A stretch of 64,000 nt of DNA. Origin: Epiperipatus broadwayi. Lineage: Eukaryota; Onychophora; Udeonychophora; Euonychophora; Peripatidae. The DNA lies in assembly GCA_028023455.1 (NCBI GenBank), contig JAQFVV010012546.1, forward strand, positions 269,501 through 333,500. The letters run 5' to 3'. The notes under the pieces are model-generated. The model made no database searches. It saw only the letters and a list, made by a program, of their open reading frames with translations, and was not told where the DNA came from. Positions 1-11,279 of the stretch are shown here, piece by piece (position 1 is the first letter of the stretch; each line of letters starts with the position of its first letter). A program made the position numbers and the translations under genes.

Positions 1-634
1 AGAAGATGAGCACATTGTGGTACATGCTTTTGCAGTGGCACCCTGTATCAGCCTGCAGACCATTACTATTGAGTGAGGTCATGGTTCTATACAGTAAATA
101 ATTTTATTAAGTGTGTTCCACTTAATTGTTGATTTTTATAATAGCTAAAAAGTTAGAACAAGTGAAATTCTGTTTTTTACTAGGAAAACAGCAGAAAAAA
201 CAGTTGTAATGTTTGAAACAGCTTCCAAAAAGCTGTTCAAATGAAATACAAGCATTTTAATAAAAGAGTCAATTTTATCTCATTCCAAAAAAAGCATGGC
301 AGATGAAGTCTAATATCAAGATGCTGCTGATTTTTTTTTATGCAAACAGCATTGTTTATTTAGAATTTATTTGCAATCATCTTTTTTACCTATATCTTTT
401 AAAACATTTATGTGATGTGGTAAAATGAAAATATCCCAATTTGTGGCAAATTGAAGATCGCAAAATTCACCATGACAATGTGCTAACATACAAAGCCTCG
501 AGGGTGAAACAATTTTTAAATAATATCAACATGATCCAGCTTATCCTGCAGATATATTCACTTAATCTCATGCCATGTTATTTTTTTTATTCCCTCAAAT
601 TAACAAAATGGCTCACTTTCTTTTTGTTTTGCAG

Positions 635-751
635 ATTAAAGTGGTGAAGGAAAAAATGAGGGAGGTCTTAAAAGGCTTCACTTTGCAAAAGTTTCAGGAC
701 TACTTCAAAAAATTGAAATTTGTTGGAGGTGATTCAATTTGGAACACCTAA
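635..751 (+). CDS. possible terminal exon of an unidentified gene
   Basis: A pyrimidine-rich run ending in TTTTGCAG (about 612-634) is a textbook 3' splice acceptor. It is followed by 38 open codons that begin IKVVKEKMREVLKG, then a TAA at 749-751. The peptide is lysine- and phenylalanine-rich and looks like an amphipathic C-terminal tail; no family is recognised. AATAAA signals at 1094-1103 could end a 3' UTR of about 350 bases. Any upstream exons lie outside the window or in the unexplained first 100 bases. It could equally be a chance combination or a transposase remnant. Confidence 0.3.
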   Translation: MKVVKEKMREVLKGFTLQKFQDYFKKLKFVGGDSIWNT

Positions 752-1953
752 AACTAAATATACATTTTTTTATTACAAAATTCCAGTTTTATTTTTTGTA
801 CCATCCCCCTTATATACATAAATTACAATAATTAAAAAAGCAAGTCATATATAACATGACATTACTTTTATAAGCTTGTAATTACAAAAATGCAATACAG
901 AGAGCGTACCAATAGCTCAAACAAGCTTTTAAATAATAAGAGTGGTGTGAGAAAATATTTAAAATATCAGAACACTCTCATTTCCAGACCAACTGGTTTC
1001 GAGCTTATGGCTCATGTCAGTGGAGAGCTAGAATATTTGGACACTAGACCTATGCATGTAATTATTGTATTACATATGTCAATTACAGTTCTAAATAAAT
1101 AAAGTTGTAAAGAAACAATAATATTGAATACATTGAGCATGTACAGGGTGTGTGTATCTATATTATTAAAAAAAATTGTTTCATATAAAAACAATGCAAC
1201 AACTGAACATTATATTGACAAAACTACTTTTAACAAAAATAAAAAAAGGAGGTTCTGAAGAAAATTACTATCTTATCAAAACATCAAAATGAGATAAAAA
1301 AATAATATTGTGAAAACCCTCCAAAATTATTATATGCTTGTATTTTGAAAATAATTAAATATACATTTTTTCCCACAGATTAATTAATCTGTCTTACTAT
1401 TTTGCTAATGTTTTGTGTATTTGTTTAGTTTGTTAAAATTCGGTAATCTTGTTATTTAATATCATTTGCAGCATTAAATTCTTCATGTAACTTAATATTA
1501 TTTAACTGCTAATAATGTCAATAATCTACAGTATTAGCATGTCTGCTTTTTCTTCTTTTATTAATAGATGTTATGTTTCTATATGAGAGATTATTCTGAG
1601 AATTACCAAGAGATAAAAAGATATTAAACTACCATAAAGAGCATGCAAGTTAGCATGTTTATGTATATATAACTTTACATAATTAGAAGATTAATAAATA
1701 AACCTGCAATAATCAATATTTACTTTTTATTCATGTAATTAAATTGATTAGCTTTTTTTTTTAAATTCAAATCTCTGATGTTTCTTAAAGAAAAAAAAAT
1801 AGAAAGTTATATTCAAAGCTAAATTTTATAACCTTGTGAATATTTACTGTTATTTATAGAAACACACGCTGATATATGTTATTAAATTCTATAAAGTCAT
1901 GTACCTTTTTTGTTCCTTATTGGCAATAATTGTTTGCAATTGCCTACCTATAA
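752..1953. other. AT-rich stretch, no gene seen
   Basis: If the exon before it is real, the first 350 bases could be its 3' UTR, because AATAAATAAA occurs at 1094-1103. Otherwise I see only AT-rich sequence with short A and T runs and no open frame of quality. Confidence 0.4.
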
Positions 1954-2094
1954 AATTTGTTACTTTTTCTTTTTTTTTTATGTGTCATAGCATTGGCCGG
2001 GACACGAACCCGCAACCCGGGCAACTACCTGCAAATGCAAGGCAGTCTCGCTGACCTCTTGATCACCAATGCAAGACAATTTGTTACTTTTTCT
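1954..2094 (-). mobile_element. tRNA-derived SINE, subfamily 2, with 17-bp target duplication
   Basis: Read on the minus strand, the element has a pol III A-box-like segment, a B box (GGGTTCGTGTCCCGG), the tail motif CCAATGCTATGACACAT and a poly-A tail seen as T at 1971-1979. The direct repeat AATTTGTTACTTTTTCT lies at 1954-1970 and again at 2078-2094, so the insert is 1971-2077. This is the signature of LINE-driven retrotransposition. The open frames across it are by-products. Confidence 0.85.
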
Positions 2095-2534
2095 TCTTTT
2101 TTTTTTGAAAAAAAAAAAGGTAAAATTAATCTCATCAATGGCAATATTAATTTTATTGCTAATTATTGACAATTATAAAATAATAAAAATATATTTTTAA
2201 AAAGTCAATATCTGTTAAATTTTTTTATAAATATATATGGCTATTTTAAAAAAAATACTAATAGCATATAACTAAGATCATTAAAATTTATAGTCGGTAA
2301 TCTGGTGTCAAATTTATAAATCCATAAAAAATGTTTAAAATTTTATGTCATAGAATTGGATATTCTAAAAGAAGGAAAGCAATCTAATGGGTGTCTTAGT
2401 GCAAATTTAACGCCTCCTTCCCTCATAACTAGATTATACATATAAAATACATTGCTATTGGATATTGAGTCATTGATTAAAGCCATAATCATTTGGGAAC
2501 AAAATGTTACTTTTACTGCAATTTTTATATGCAG

Positions 2535-2645
2535 TGAGAAAGTATCGTCAAGAGGTCAGCTCAGCGACCTTACAAGCAGTTGTCCCGGGTTAGCGGGTTT
2601 GCTTCCCGGCCGATGCTATGACACATGGAAAAAAATGAGAAAGTA
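2535..2645 (+). mobile_element. tRNA-derived SINE, subfamily 2, with 10-bp target duplication
   Basis: The order is TCAAGAGGTCAGC (A-box region), TTGTCCCGGGTTAGC, B-box region GGGTTTGCTTCCCGG, tail motif CGATGCTATGACACATGG and poly-A. It is flanked by TGAGAAAGTA at 2535-2544 and 2636-2645. It shares the GTTGTCCCGGGTTAGC segment with the copy at 13.9 kb, which separates these from the copies carrying AGTAGTTGGTTGCAGAC. Confidence 0.85.
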
Positions 2646-3529
2646 ATAAAATAGATGATAAAATTGTTGTATAAGAGTTACTAAATAATAACAAGTATTG
2701 GCTGGACTTAAATAATAAAAAGAGTATCCTGAAATAAATAAAAATAAATCCACCATTAAAATGGAAAAACCAGAACATTTTAGTACAATAATATCTGAAA
2801 TAAAATTATTATTAAATATTATTATTTGTATATATTTTAACTCAATCAGATTTTACATAAAAATTTAATATCAACATTGACATAATATGTTATAAGTAAT
2901 CAAATACATTATACTCTTCAAAAAATAATAATATTTATAAACCAACATTATGATAAGACCATTTATTCAAACACATGCACCAATACTCACATACATATAT
3001 TAGATACAATCATTATTCTAAAAGAAATAAAGCTAATTTTTTACCTATTTAAAACTTATTTAATTTAAAACTTATTTAATTTAAAGCTTATCCCATTTAA
3101 TCATATTTATATACTATATCACTAAACTCTGACTTCAAATAACTCTTACATAAACTAACATTTTATAAATTATAATTTTAAAGCCATTTATTTTAAACTA
3201 AAAAACAGAAATCCTAACGAAAATTAAATAAGCATATTTTATGAATAAAACAATTTTACTAACTGCCTATACCTAAAACTAATAGGCTTTAAACTAATTC
3301 TTATTTAGCTGTAAACTATAAACTTGGGATTTTTAATCAACCATTAAATAATCTAATTAGTATTTCTTAAGTAACTAATATTTGCATATGCTAAGTAAAT
3401 TATTTTAATCAATAAATTAAAACATTTAGCTAACACTTTATAACTTAACATCAAGAAGAAAATTTATTTACTATAATCTTAATTTTTTTAAAACACATTA
3501 TAGACTATATGTAGCCCACAGGGCTATAC
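2646..3529. other. AT-rich stretch, no feature seen
   Basis: There is a local duplication of a TTTAAAACTTATTTAA segment around 3048-3085. The last part may be more of the decayed Penelope-like sequence that follows, but I could not trace it. Confidence 0.35.
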
Positions 3530-3880
3530 ACAATTCATACTACATTTAAAAAAAATAATGAAGTATTTCCACTTCTTAAAGATATAGTTTATTTGGAGTG
3601 CCATGGTGTAGATGAAATTCCATGTGGAATTTGTTTATATTCATACATTAGACAGACCATTTGTAGAATAAACATAAGAAAGGAAGAACATATTTTGGCA
3701 CTTAGAGAAAAATCTAATTCATCAGTCATTTATTTACACATTAAATTAAATAACCATGACATCAATTTTAATTAAACACATATTCTGGCAAAAATTGAAC
3801 AGTATAACCAGAGACTGCAAAGAGAAGCTATAGAGTTTTTTTTTAAAAGGCCCAAGAGCATAAATGAAAAGTGTGATTTT
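3530..3880 (+). pseudogene. Penelope-like element, GIY-YIG endonuclease relic
   Basis: One frame reads ...LLKDIVYLECHGVDEIPCG, then YSYIRQT, then RKEEH, then SSVIYLHIKLNNHDINF. An in-frame TAA (about 3773-3775) follows, and the same frame continues with ILAKIEQYNQRLQREAIEF and KRPKSINE. This matches the order in Penelope-like C-termini: IPC, a YIGQT-type GIY-YIG core, an R-x-x-EH helix, an S...H...GH segment and a final EA-IH...LN stretch. The YIG glycine is Arg here. GIY-YIG endonucleases nick target DNA for PLE insertion. The stop and the substitution make it inactive. The upstream reverse transcriptase is not recognisable. Confidence 0.65.
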
Positions 3881-4258
3881 TTTTAAAACTTTTTAACCTA
3901 TAGAATTTGAGAATGAGAAGAAGGTAACAAGGGAAAAAATAGCTTTAGATCTCTCCACACACATTCTTATGATTTGAAAAAGAAAATGCTTTGAGAAAAG
4001 TACTTGTTATTATACTGAAGCAACAGCTATTTAGGAATTATATTTTTATTACATGGAAGTTCCAGGAAATAATACTATGAATTCATCATTTATCTGTGAG
4101 AATATTGAAATTAATATACATATAAAATAAATTTATTAATCTTCTAATCCAGGCTTTTGATATGGAGTATCTTTGTTAAAGCATGACTGAAAGAGAGTTA
4201 GTAAAATATAACAGTGTTACCACATAAAGTTGAATAAATTTGCATGTTTACATATGTG

Positions 4259-4612
4259 ATAATTGTAATAAACTAAAGATCAGCATTTCAAGCTAATTTA
4301 CATGTGCTTTTTTATGAATGTTAATAATAAATGAATAATTTCATTTCCAATACAAGATAAAGTCTTTGTGAAAGAATAGAATGAATACCTATTCTTTCAA
4401 CCCAAATGCTTAAGTATGGGCAAATCTTAAGCACTGGAAATGAAAGTGTGAAGATAAACCAATCACTTTAAACTATTTTTTACCATGTCTGAATGACTGA
4501 CACCTATGAAATTTTCTAGAATTTATGACACATCATTCTTAAATGAAACTAAACATATGTAAAAGTGCATGTACATTAGCTTGAAATGCTGATCTTTAGT
4601 TTATTACAATTA
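4259..4612. repeat. fold-back element, inverted arms of about 52 bp
   Basis: The left arm (4259-4310, containing ACTAAAGATCAGCATTTCAA) is repeated inverted at 4562-4612 with a few mismatches. The spacer of about 250 bases has no open frame. This is a MITE-like structure lying between the two Penelope-type relics. Confidence 0.7.
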
Positions 4613-4667
4613 TATACATTGTGCTATATAAATAAATATCTCATTTACATATGTGATAATTGCAAAT

Positions 4668-4985
4668 ACAAAATGATGAAGTTCTGCGTATGTGATCATA
4701 TTAATTGACCAGTGTTTATTAAGGGAAACACTATTGGCTCTAATGCTTATTGCATTGACAGAACTTATATGTGCCAAGTCTTTTTAAATTTCCATTTTTT
4801 GTGATTGCTTTCAAGGCAAATGACTTTAGTAACAGCAGGTTTAAAAGAATGGCCAGCAATTTTTTTGTGGTTGATGAATATTGAGCTATACAAAGCATTA
4901 GATTTGGATCTATTATATAAGTAGATGTGCTGAGGTATTCTAGATTTCAAATTAGTACACATTTCACCATAATATCTAAACATCA
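4668..4985 (-). pseudogene. second Penelope-like GIY-YIG relic, opposite strand
   Basis: The minus strand reads YYGEMCTNLKSRIPQH, SIFINHKKIAGHSF, VICLESNHKKWKFKKTWHI. After a frameshift near 4755 it continues ISIRANSVSLNKHWSIN. This follows the Penelope order: YIGET-type core, L-K-x-R-I-x-x-H, a GHS segment, VI-x-E, then the I-x-I-R-x-N-x-x-x-LN end. It differs from the relic at 3.5 kb, so the two are separate old copies rather than one inverted duplicate. The glycine of YIG is Tyr, and the frame is broken. Confidence 0.6.
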
Positions 4986-5040
4986 TATATATATATATTA
5001 GTACACATTTCACCATAATATCTAAACATCATATATATAC
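4952..5040. repeat. tandem duplication, about 45-bp unit
   Basis: A segment beginning TTAGTACACATTTCACCATA is present twice in direct order, each copy ending in a short AT run. It lies at the 5' edge (minus-strand sense) of the endonuclease relic. Confidence 0.85.
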
Positions 5041-5879
5041 AATTGAATTAAAGACATATAGTTAAATTAGAGATTATATTACTTTATGTAATGAGTATGT
5101 GCTTTACAAATATAATTATTAAATTATTCAATATCTGCAAACATTAATTATTTTGCATTGCTATCTGATTGATAATTACATGATTTTAATAACCAAGTAT
5201 TTAATTAGAGTACTTAATAAATATTTATTGATACATACCCACATATATAAGGTATATTATGACTACACTTAAGAATATGCATAATTGAATATTTAAGCAA
5301 CTTTTCTAGCATTTTTGTAATTTTATGACATAATTATAGAACTCTATATACAGAAGCAACTCTAAGTTTTAAATTAGTTTAAAAATCTAATAAAATTACA
5401 TTTTTATTTCATTTATATAACCACTTTAATTTTTATCATCACATCAATAATATAAAAAAAAAGTTATTTACAGTGTAGTACATCATGTTGATTGTAATTA
5501 TAATAGATTTCTCCAAAGTAGTAGCTATCAGATATTTCTTATCAGTAATTTTTTATTAACAGAATGACTATTTCTAAAATCAACTTTTTAAGTATCACCA
5601 CTCATTATTTAAGAAAAGAATGAGTTGTGAATTGTATTAATTTGAGCTTATTATTTTGATAGATATCATTATTTGTAGTTAATCATTACACAATTATAAT
5701 ACATCATCCTCAATTGTAATACAGTTCACTATGAATTTGCAGAAAAAGATAAGATGAAATCTAAATTTATCATATATACTTTGTCTAAACACCAACTATT
5801 ATCAATCAATACAGACTATATGATTGAATTACTTAAATATATCACTGTATATTTATATATTATAATCATACAAAACATT
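5041..5879. other. AT-rich stretch, no feature seen
   Basis: Only AT-rich sequence with short simple runs is visible; no repeat shared with the rest of the window was found. Confidence 0.35.
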
Positions 5880-6893
5880 TTTTATTCACTAATCTAACAT
5901 ATGATTCTGAACATCAATATCCCAACTTTGAGTGGTTTAATGTAGTTGCGATAAACCCAGGACTTGCAAGCCTTTAAATTAAGACTTAATGTATCATCTT
6001 TGCTGCTCAAATGACATGACCTATTAAATAAGTAATTTTCTATTATAGAATGGATAGATGGCACAGTCTTCTCACAACATATTCTGTAAATTAGCGTTGT
6101 TAGCCAAGAGGTTAGTGCAGCTATCTTGCAAGCAAGTAGTTGGTTGCAGACAGTTGTGTGTTCGCCTCCCAGCAGATGCTATGACATATGAAAAAAAAAA
6201 TTGTTTTTAAAAACAATAAATCATAAAACAGTAAAAGTCATTCATTTATGTAGTAATGATGAAGTATCAAACAGATGGAAAATTTTCATTTTTTTTAGAT
6301 TAATAATTCAAAAATTCAAATGTATTCTTTTAGTAATAATTTTTATTAGCTACATATTAGACTAGAGATTATTCAATAGTGAATAATATTTCTGCACTGT
6401 AAAATGGTGTAAAGAAAATTACATTGCAGATATATTATTCATTATTGAATAGTCTCTAGTCTAATGAGTAGCTAATAAAAATTATTACTAAAAGAATACA
6501 TTTGAATTTTTGAATCATTAATCTAAAAAAAAAAAAAAAATACATTTTCCATCTGTTTGAAACTTCATCATTACAATATAAATGAATAACTTTTACTGTT
6601 TGATAATTTATTGTCTTTAACAACAAGTTTATCAAAAAATGTCATCTGATTCTATTTATGTGAAGACATTTGTTTTACCTACTATTAAATAATTTTGCAG
6701 AATATGTTGTGAAAAGGCTGTGCCATTCATCCATTCTATAATAGATTAGCTATTTAATAGGCCATTCCATTTGAGCAACAAAGATGATATATTAAGTCTT
6801 AATTTAAAGGCTTTTAAGTTGTGGATTTATCACAACTACATTAAACCACTCAAAGTTGGGATATTGATTTTCAGAATCATATGATGAATAAAT
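5880..6893. mobile_element. 1-kb palindromic (fold-back) element
   Basis: The two halves are inverted copies around a centre near 6405. The outer ends share CATATGATTCTGA and ATCAATATCCCAACTTTGAG in opposite orientation; the inner ends share the GAATAGTCTCTAGTCTAAT region. There is no coding capacity. The left arm carries a SINE at 6094-6200. At the matching point the right arm has about 80 bases (roughly 6625-6705) with no left counterpart, so the arms have diverged by insertion and deletion. This is probably a non-autonomous DNA transposon or fold-back element. Confidence 0.8.
6094..6200 (+). mobile_element. tRNA-derived SINE, subfamily 1, inside a palindrome arm
   Basis: It begins GCGTTGTTAGCCAAGAGGTT (A-box-like) and contains CTTGCAAGCAAGTAGTTGG, a decayed B box, GATGCTATGACATATG and poly-A. 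A clear target duplication was not found, perhaps because sequence was lost at the insertion point. Confidence 0.8.
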
Positions 6894-7374
6894 ATGTCAA
6901 CTATATTAATCCAATATCTCAGGCAAACTCGATTACCTTTTTCCAAAAATTGTGGTTTTTTTTTTCAGACAAAATCATAACAGTTCATAATTTTTTTTTA
7001 AAATGTCATAAGCATAAAAGTATTTATATTAATTTTGTATCCAAGTTTTTGACAATTAATAATGAATTAATAAATAATCATTATTTTTTTTTAAAATCAT
7101 AAACATTTTTTGATTTTTTTATTATAAAATCATGAATCAGTTTTTTATTCAATTGCAACTTTACTGCCCCCCCCCTCACTATTTTATAAAATTAATATTC
7201 TTATATTTTTAACAAAGTATCCCAACTATTAATAGTCAAAATAAGAGTCATAGATCACATGACCCTATCTCTTAATCTTGTAAGTTATAAACAGTGAGGA
7301 TTGCCAATTCCTCTACAAGCTTTATGATAAATGCTTAGCTAGAGCCAGCACTTAAAATATCTCTGTCAGGAATC

Positions 7375-7450
7375 CCCCCTCCCAAACCCCTGACCATGGT
7401 TTCGTGCTTTGGCACTCCCCAGAGAGGTGTCAGGGTAGGTTCAGACACTA
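7375..7450. other. GC-rich islet with a stem-loop
   Basis: This is a short GC-rich patch in otherwise AT-rich DNA. AACCCCTGACC near 7384 can pair with GGTGTCAGGG near 7428, leaving a loop of about 35 bases. Ten consecutive C at about 7165-7175 lie upstream. It is unlike the other repeats here and I do not recognise it. Confidence 0.35.
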
Positions 7451-7644
7451 TTTTTGTATTATCATTAATAAATCAAACATATAAAGTTTGCATTAGTATA
7501 TTATTTGCATTCTGTGATTATTTTCATCTTTTTCTTGCTGTTTTATGTTAGCATTGTTTATCCATAGTTTATATTATTACTGTCTGCTTCTTTGTAAAAG
7601 TCACTATATGCAAAACTCTTAAATATTTAAATACAAGTATAATA

Positions 7645-8225
7645 TGTATACTTAAGCTAGACGGAATTTAAATCCAGAATTTCAAGCTCTTTTTATTTAT
7701 TCATTCCATCTTATACAATCCATAATCATGATCACATACACAGGAAACAGATAAATTGTCCCTGATATGTGTATAGTATGCTGAACCAGAACTTAACACT
7801 TGGTCCAGGGCATAATCTCTCATTAGTGCTCACTTTATATTAAGGTAGCAAATCTTTAAACTTTAATGAACAGGCTTCAATCTTCTTTACTCTACAAGTT
7901 TTCAACCATCCATATCATTGAAAATCTGATAATGGCATGTTCAAAGCCTTTGTTTACCAATTTTATTGTCATACCCATGTTGACTGTAAAGCTTTCTGTC
8001 CCCTCTAAAGTTTAAAGATTTGCTATCTTAATATAACTTGAGCACTGATTATATATGTGTGTGTGGAAGATGATGATCTGGACCAACTGATGAGTGCTGA
8101 TTCAGCACAAAATACTAATATTGGAGATCATTTTTTTCATATGTATGTTACCATGAGCATCAGTTGTATAAGATGGAGTGAATGATTGAAGGGAGATTAG
8201 AAGTCTGAATTCAAATCCCCTCTAC
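7645..8225. mobile_element. F2 palindromic hammerhead element, copy a
   Basis: This is a fold-back of about 580 bp. The left end has the TTTCAAGCTCT region; the right end (about 8185-8218) has the inverted equivalent ending GAATTCAAATCCC. Each arm contains the same ribozyme-like segment in opposite orientation: the right arm one reads on +, and the left arm one (about 7765-7815) is decayed and reads on -. Inner arm motifs such as AAAGTTTAAAGATTTGCTAT face their inverted copies. There is no reading frame. Other copies lie at 15.9, 33.1, 34.2 and 55.3 kb. Confidence 0.8.
8072..8132 (+). ncRNA. type I hammerhead ribozyme motif, one core base changed (F2-a)
   Basis: Order: outer stem I GATC (8075-8078), internal loop, inner stem I CCAA, CTGATGA (8087-8093), a perfect stem II GTGCTG/CAGCAC with loop ATT, then AAAA where GAAA is required, then ATA before TTGG (8121-8124), a one-base bulge and GATC (8126-8129). 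Everything fits except the G-to-A change at 8109. In the sister copy at 34.6 kb that G is present and the neighbouring C is T, so both look like CpG decay of the same CACGAAA. Confidence 0.65.
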
Positions 8226-8734
8226 TTAAAAATTTTAAATGCAAAAATGTATTTGTTTTTAACTAATCCTTATTTATTCCTTATGCTAGAAATTATGCTT
8301 TGTTTTCGTCATTAAAAAAATTTTCAAAACATTCTGATGAACATCCAATCACTTTTTAAACTTAATCTAATCACAATTATTGAATCACAATCTTAAAGAA
8401 CTTTCTACTTCTTCTCCATTAGCCAAAATTTTCAAAAGCTTTTTAACTATTCATAAAGTTATTAAGAAACGTAAACTCAAAATTTATTTTATAATAATTG
8501 AGAGCAAAAAAATTAGAGATGTTTTACTTTCTATTAACGTCTTCACATCATTAAGTTTGATAAACACATTTTTATTTGATTTTTCATTCTTTTTAAACAT
8601 TCTGACTACATGACAAACATATAAGAAAAAAAATATTGTCATGTACTTGAAAAATTATACGCACTCACACATGATATTTTTATGCGATACCTGTTTTCCT
8701 TCGAAGTTATATATGTAATCTTTATATATATGTT

Positions 8735-8805
8735 GTCTATACTTAGCTTAATGTAATTATAAGGGACTTGAATTCAAACTTTCAAGCTCTCTAATCTAAC
8801 CAATA
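8735..8805. mobile_element. F2 end fragment
   Basis: The stretch CTTAGCTTAATGTAATTATA followed by AGGGACTTGAATTC and TTTCAAGCTCTC matches, inverted, the outer right end of the F2 copy at 34.7 kb. Only the terminal 70 bases are present. Confidence 0.6.
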
Positions 8806-9199
8806 TATAAATAAACATGCTTTTGCTTACATCTGCAAAGGTTACAAGCATAGAAAATAATGGAAATGTTTTGTTGTTTATGAATTCACACGAAGGTTTA
8901 ATATTAGAAGTAATAAGTTGAGATATAATTTATGGAATTTTTGTTATGAAAACCATCATTTGACTCTATACTAAATTATAGTGGCTCATGTAATATCTTA
9001 AGCACACTAATCATATATGTGTTTATTCCCAAATAGCACATTTACATATATTATACTCATATATATACAAACTTAGCAAGCGCATATAAATGTAACGAGC
9101 ATACACTTTTAAAAGCCTTTAGTATGAACGCATAATATCAGTTTACTCATATACTTTACTATAATAAGCACACTAAGCACCTAGACCACATACTAAGAA

Positions 9200-9290
9200 A
9201 GTATAGTATATAAATATGGACTCATATATATATATATTGATTATGTATTTTCACAAACATTTAAATACATATATATATATATATATATCC
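9200..9290. repeat. AT microsatellites
   Basis: Short (TA)n runs occur at about 9224-9238 and 9269-9288 within AT-rich DNA. Confidence 0.8.
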
Positions 9291-9518
9291 ACAAAGGAAT
9301 AAATGTGCACACTTAATATGTAAAACATACTCAAACCTAAAATATTCAGTTATAGTTATATACCCATAAGCAAACATGTGGTAGAATTGTCCCTTATCGC
9401 CTAGGGTAAAATAATACATGTATATATTGTTATATTTTTTTTATTAAAAAATATATACTGTTATAATGTGTGGAGAGTTTTGCCTGCTTAAAATGTTGTT
9501 GTACTTGATACGATAGGA

Positions 9519-9644
9519 AATCCAGAAATATATTGTCTTGCGTTGTTAGCCGAGAGGCATGCAAGCAAGTAGTTGGTTGCAGACGGTTGTGGGTTCGCGT
9601 CCCGGCCGATGCTATGGCATAGGAAAAAAAAATCCAGAAATATA
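9519..9644 (+). mobile_element. tRNA-derived SINE, subfamily 1, with 14-bp target duplication
   Basis: It begins GCGTTGTTAGCCGAGAGGC and contains AGTAGTTGGTTGCAGAC, a B box GTGGGTTCGCGTCCC, CGGCCGATGCTATGGCAT and poly-A. AATCCAGAAATATA occurs at 9519-9532 and 9631-9644. About 15 bases between the A box and TGCAAGC are missing compared with the copy at 60.2 kb. Confidence 0.87.
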
Positions 9645-11010
9645 ACAATTAGTCCTTACAATCATGACAGAACTCAAAGACTAATACCCTGTATGCATGT
9701 TATTGATGCAATATGGGATGTTTTATTATCTTATAATGTAGATTTATATTTGACGTTATTAGAATAAATTATATTAAATATTCTATTACCTAGTTCTCTC
9801 AACCTACCTTCAAGGGTAAAGTGTAATACAGCAGAAATATTAAAAAAAAAGGATTTAGAAACACCTTTATTAAAAAAGTAAAAAAAAAAAGATGCTTAAA
9901 ATTATTTAAAAGATATTTGTAACTACTTAATTATGTTTTTCAGTCTTGATTTTATTGTTTCGTAAAATGAATTCACCCCTCTCCATATTCACTTATGTTT
10001 TGAGATTAACTATTCCACCAGTGTTAAAGCATTTTAACCCGTCAAGTTATGGTCTAAATTAAATTTAAGTAGTTACACATTTCAAAATTTGGAATTTCCA
10101 TTAATGGGTTATTTATTGCATGAGAAAGATGAAAAGTCAAATAATCGCAATATATATATATTTTAAAGCAAACTTTTCACAGGTTGCTGTATTTTGTATA
10201 TAAAGAATCTTTTTTATTATGGTATCTGCAAACACACATATACATAACCAAATAATAATTTAAAATTAAGATCTTTAGGAAATAATTATTTTTTTATGTA
10301 TGCGTACGTATATATATGTATAAATATGCGTGACACATGAAATTATTTATTATTCATTTACAAAGCTTCTAGATATTAAATTCAAGTTTAATTCATCTAA
10401 ATTTTGCTGATGGCATATTAGCATGATTAATTTATTTGAAGAAAAATTTGTTTATTATCTGCATACTAAATGAGGCATATGGATTTTATATTTGAATTTA
10501 ATAGGTAATTATTTTTAAATATAAAAGGTGAGTACGTTTCTAAATTCAGGTGACTGTTTTCACAAATAACAGCAGCGCTTTCAATTATATTTATTTTTTA
10601 AAAAAATTGTTTTGTTCACGAATTGTGACTCGAAACTATTTCGTTTTCACTGTCATCCTATTATTTTTAATAGATTATTTTTTATCATCTTTAACACAAA
10701 ACAATATATATATATAAGAGATTTAATTTACTATATATTTATGTAAGCAGCTAATATTTTAATAAGGTTGAGGATGCACTTTTAAAACAAAGATATTAGA
10801 ATCAATTGAGTCAAGAATGGCAGGCAATGGCGAATTGCTTTCATCTATAGTCGGTTGTTAACATTTGATCTTAGTACCGTTTTGATCAGTTATTTCACAT
10901 TTTAAGGTTATATATATTGAAATGAATGTTCTAACACAGGAAAGATGTTTTATAAAACATATTTTCAGGAACAACTTTGTTTGTTAATGTAATACTAAAG
11001 TAAGTATATT
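9645..11010. other. AT-rich stretch, no gene seen
   Basis: Short A and T runs and small TA runs (about 10151-10160 and 10705-10716) only. No open frame, repeat family or RNA gene is visible. Confidence 0.35.
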
Positions 11011-11112
11011 AGACATTTTGACAAAATAATACTTGCCATCAACTGGGAAAAAAATGTGATTATTACATTTTTTTTTCTCCTTGTTGAAGGCAAGTGTTAT
11101 GTTGTCAAAACA
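11011..11112. repeat. small fold-back, about 100 bp
   Basis: TTTTGACAAAATAATACTTG at 11016 onward faces an imperfect inverted copy at 11066-11110, and AGTATATTA-type sequence lies just outside both arms. Folded, it gives a hairpin of about 45 bp. It is probably a very short MITE. Confidence 0.65.
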
Positions 11113-11279
11113 CCAGTATATTTATTTTAATATTATTTTGTTAAACATGGTTGTTGTTCTTGTAATTTGAAATAAAAAAAATTGTACCCAGTCTTTCAAA
11201 CACCCTACAGTCATCCAATCTACATTAAGTATATACACTATACTTGAATTTCAATAATATATATATATATATATATATT

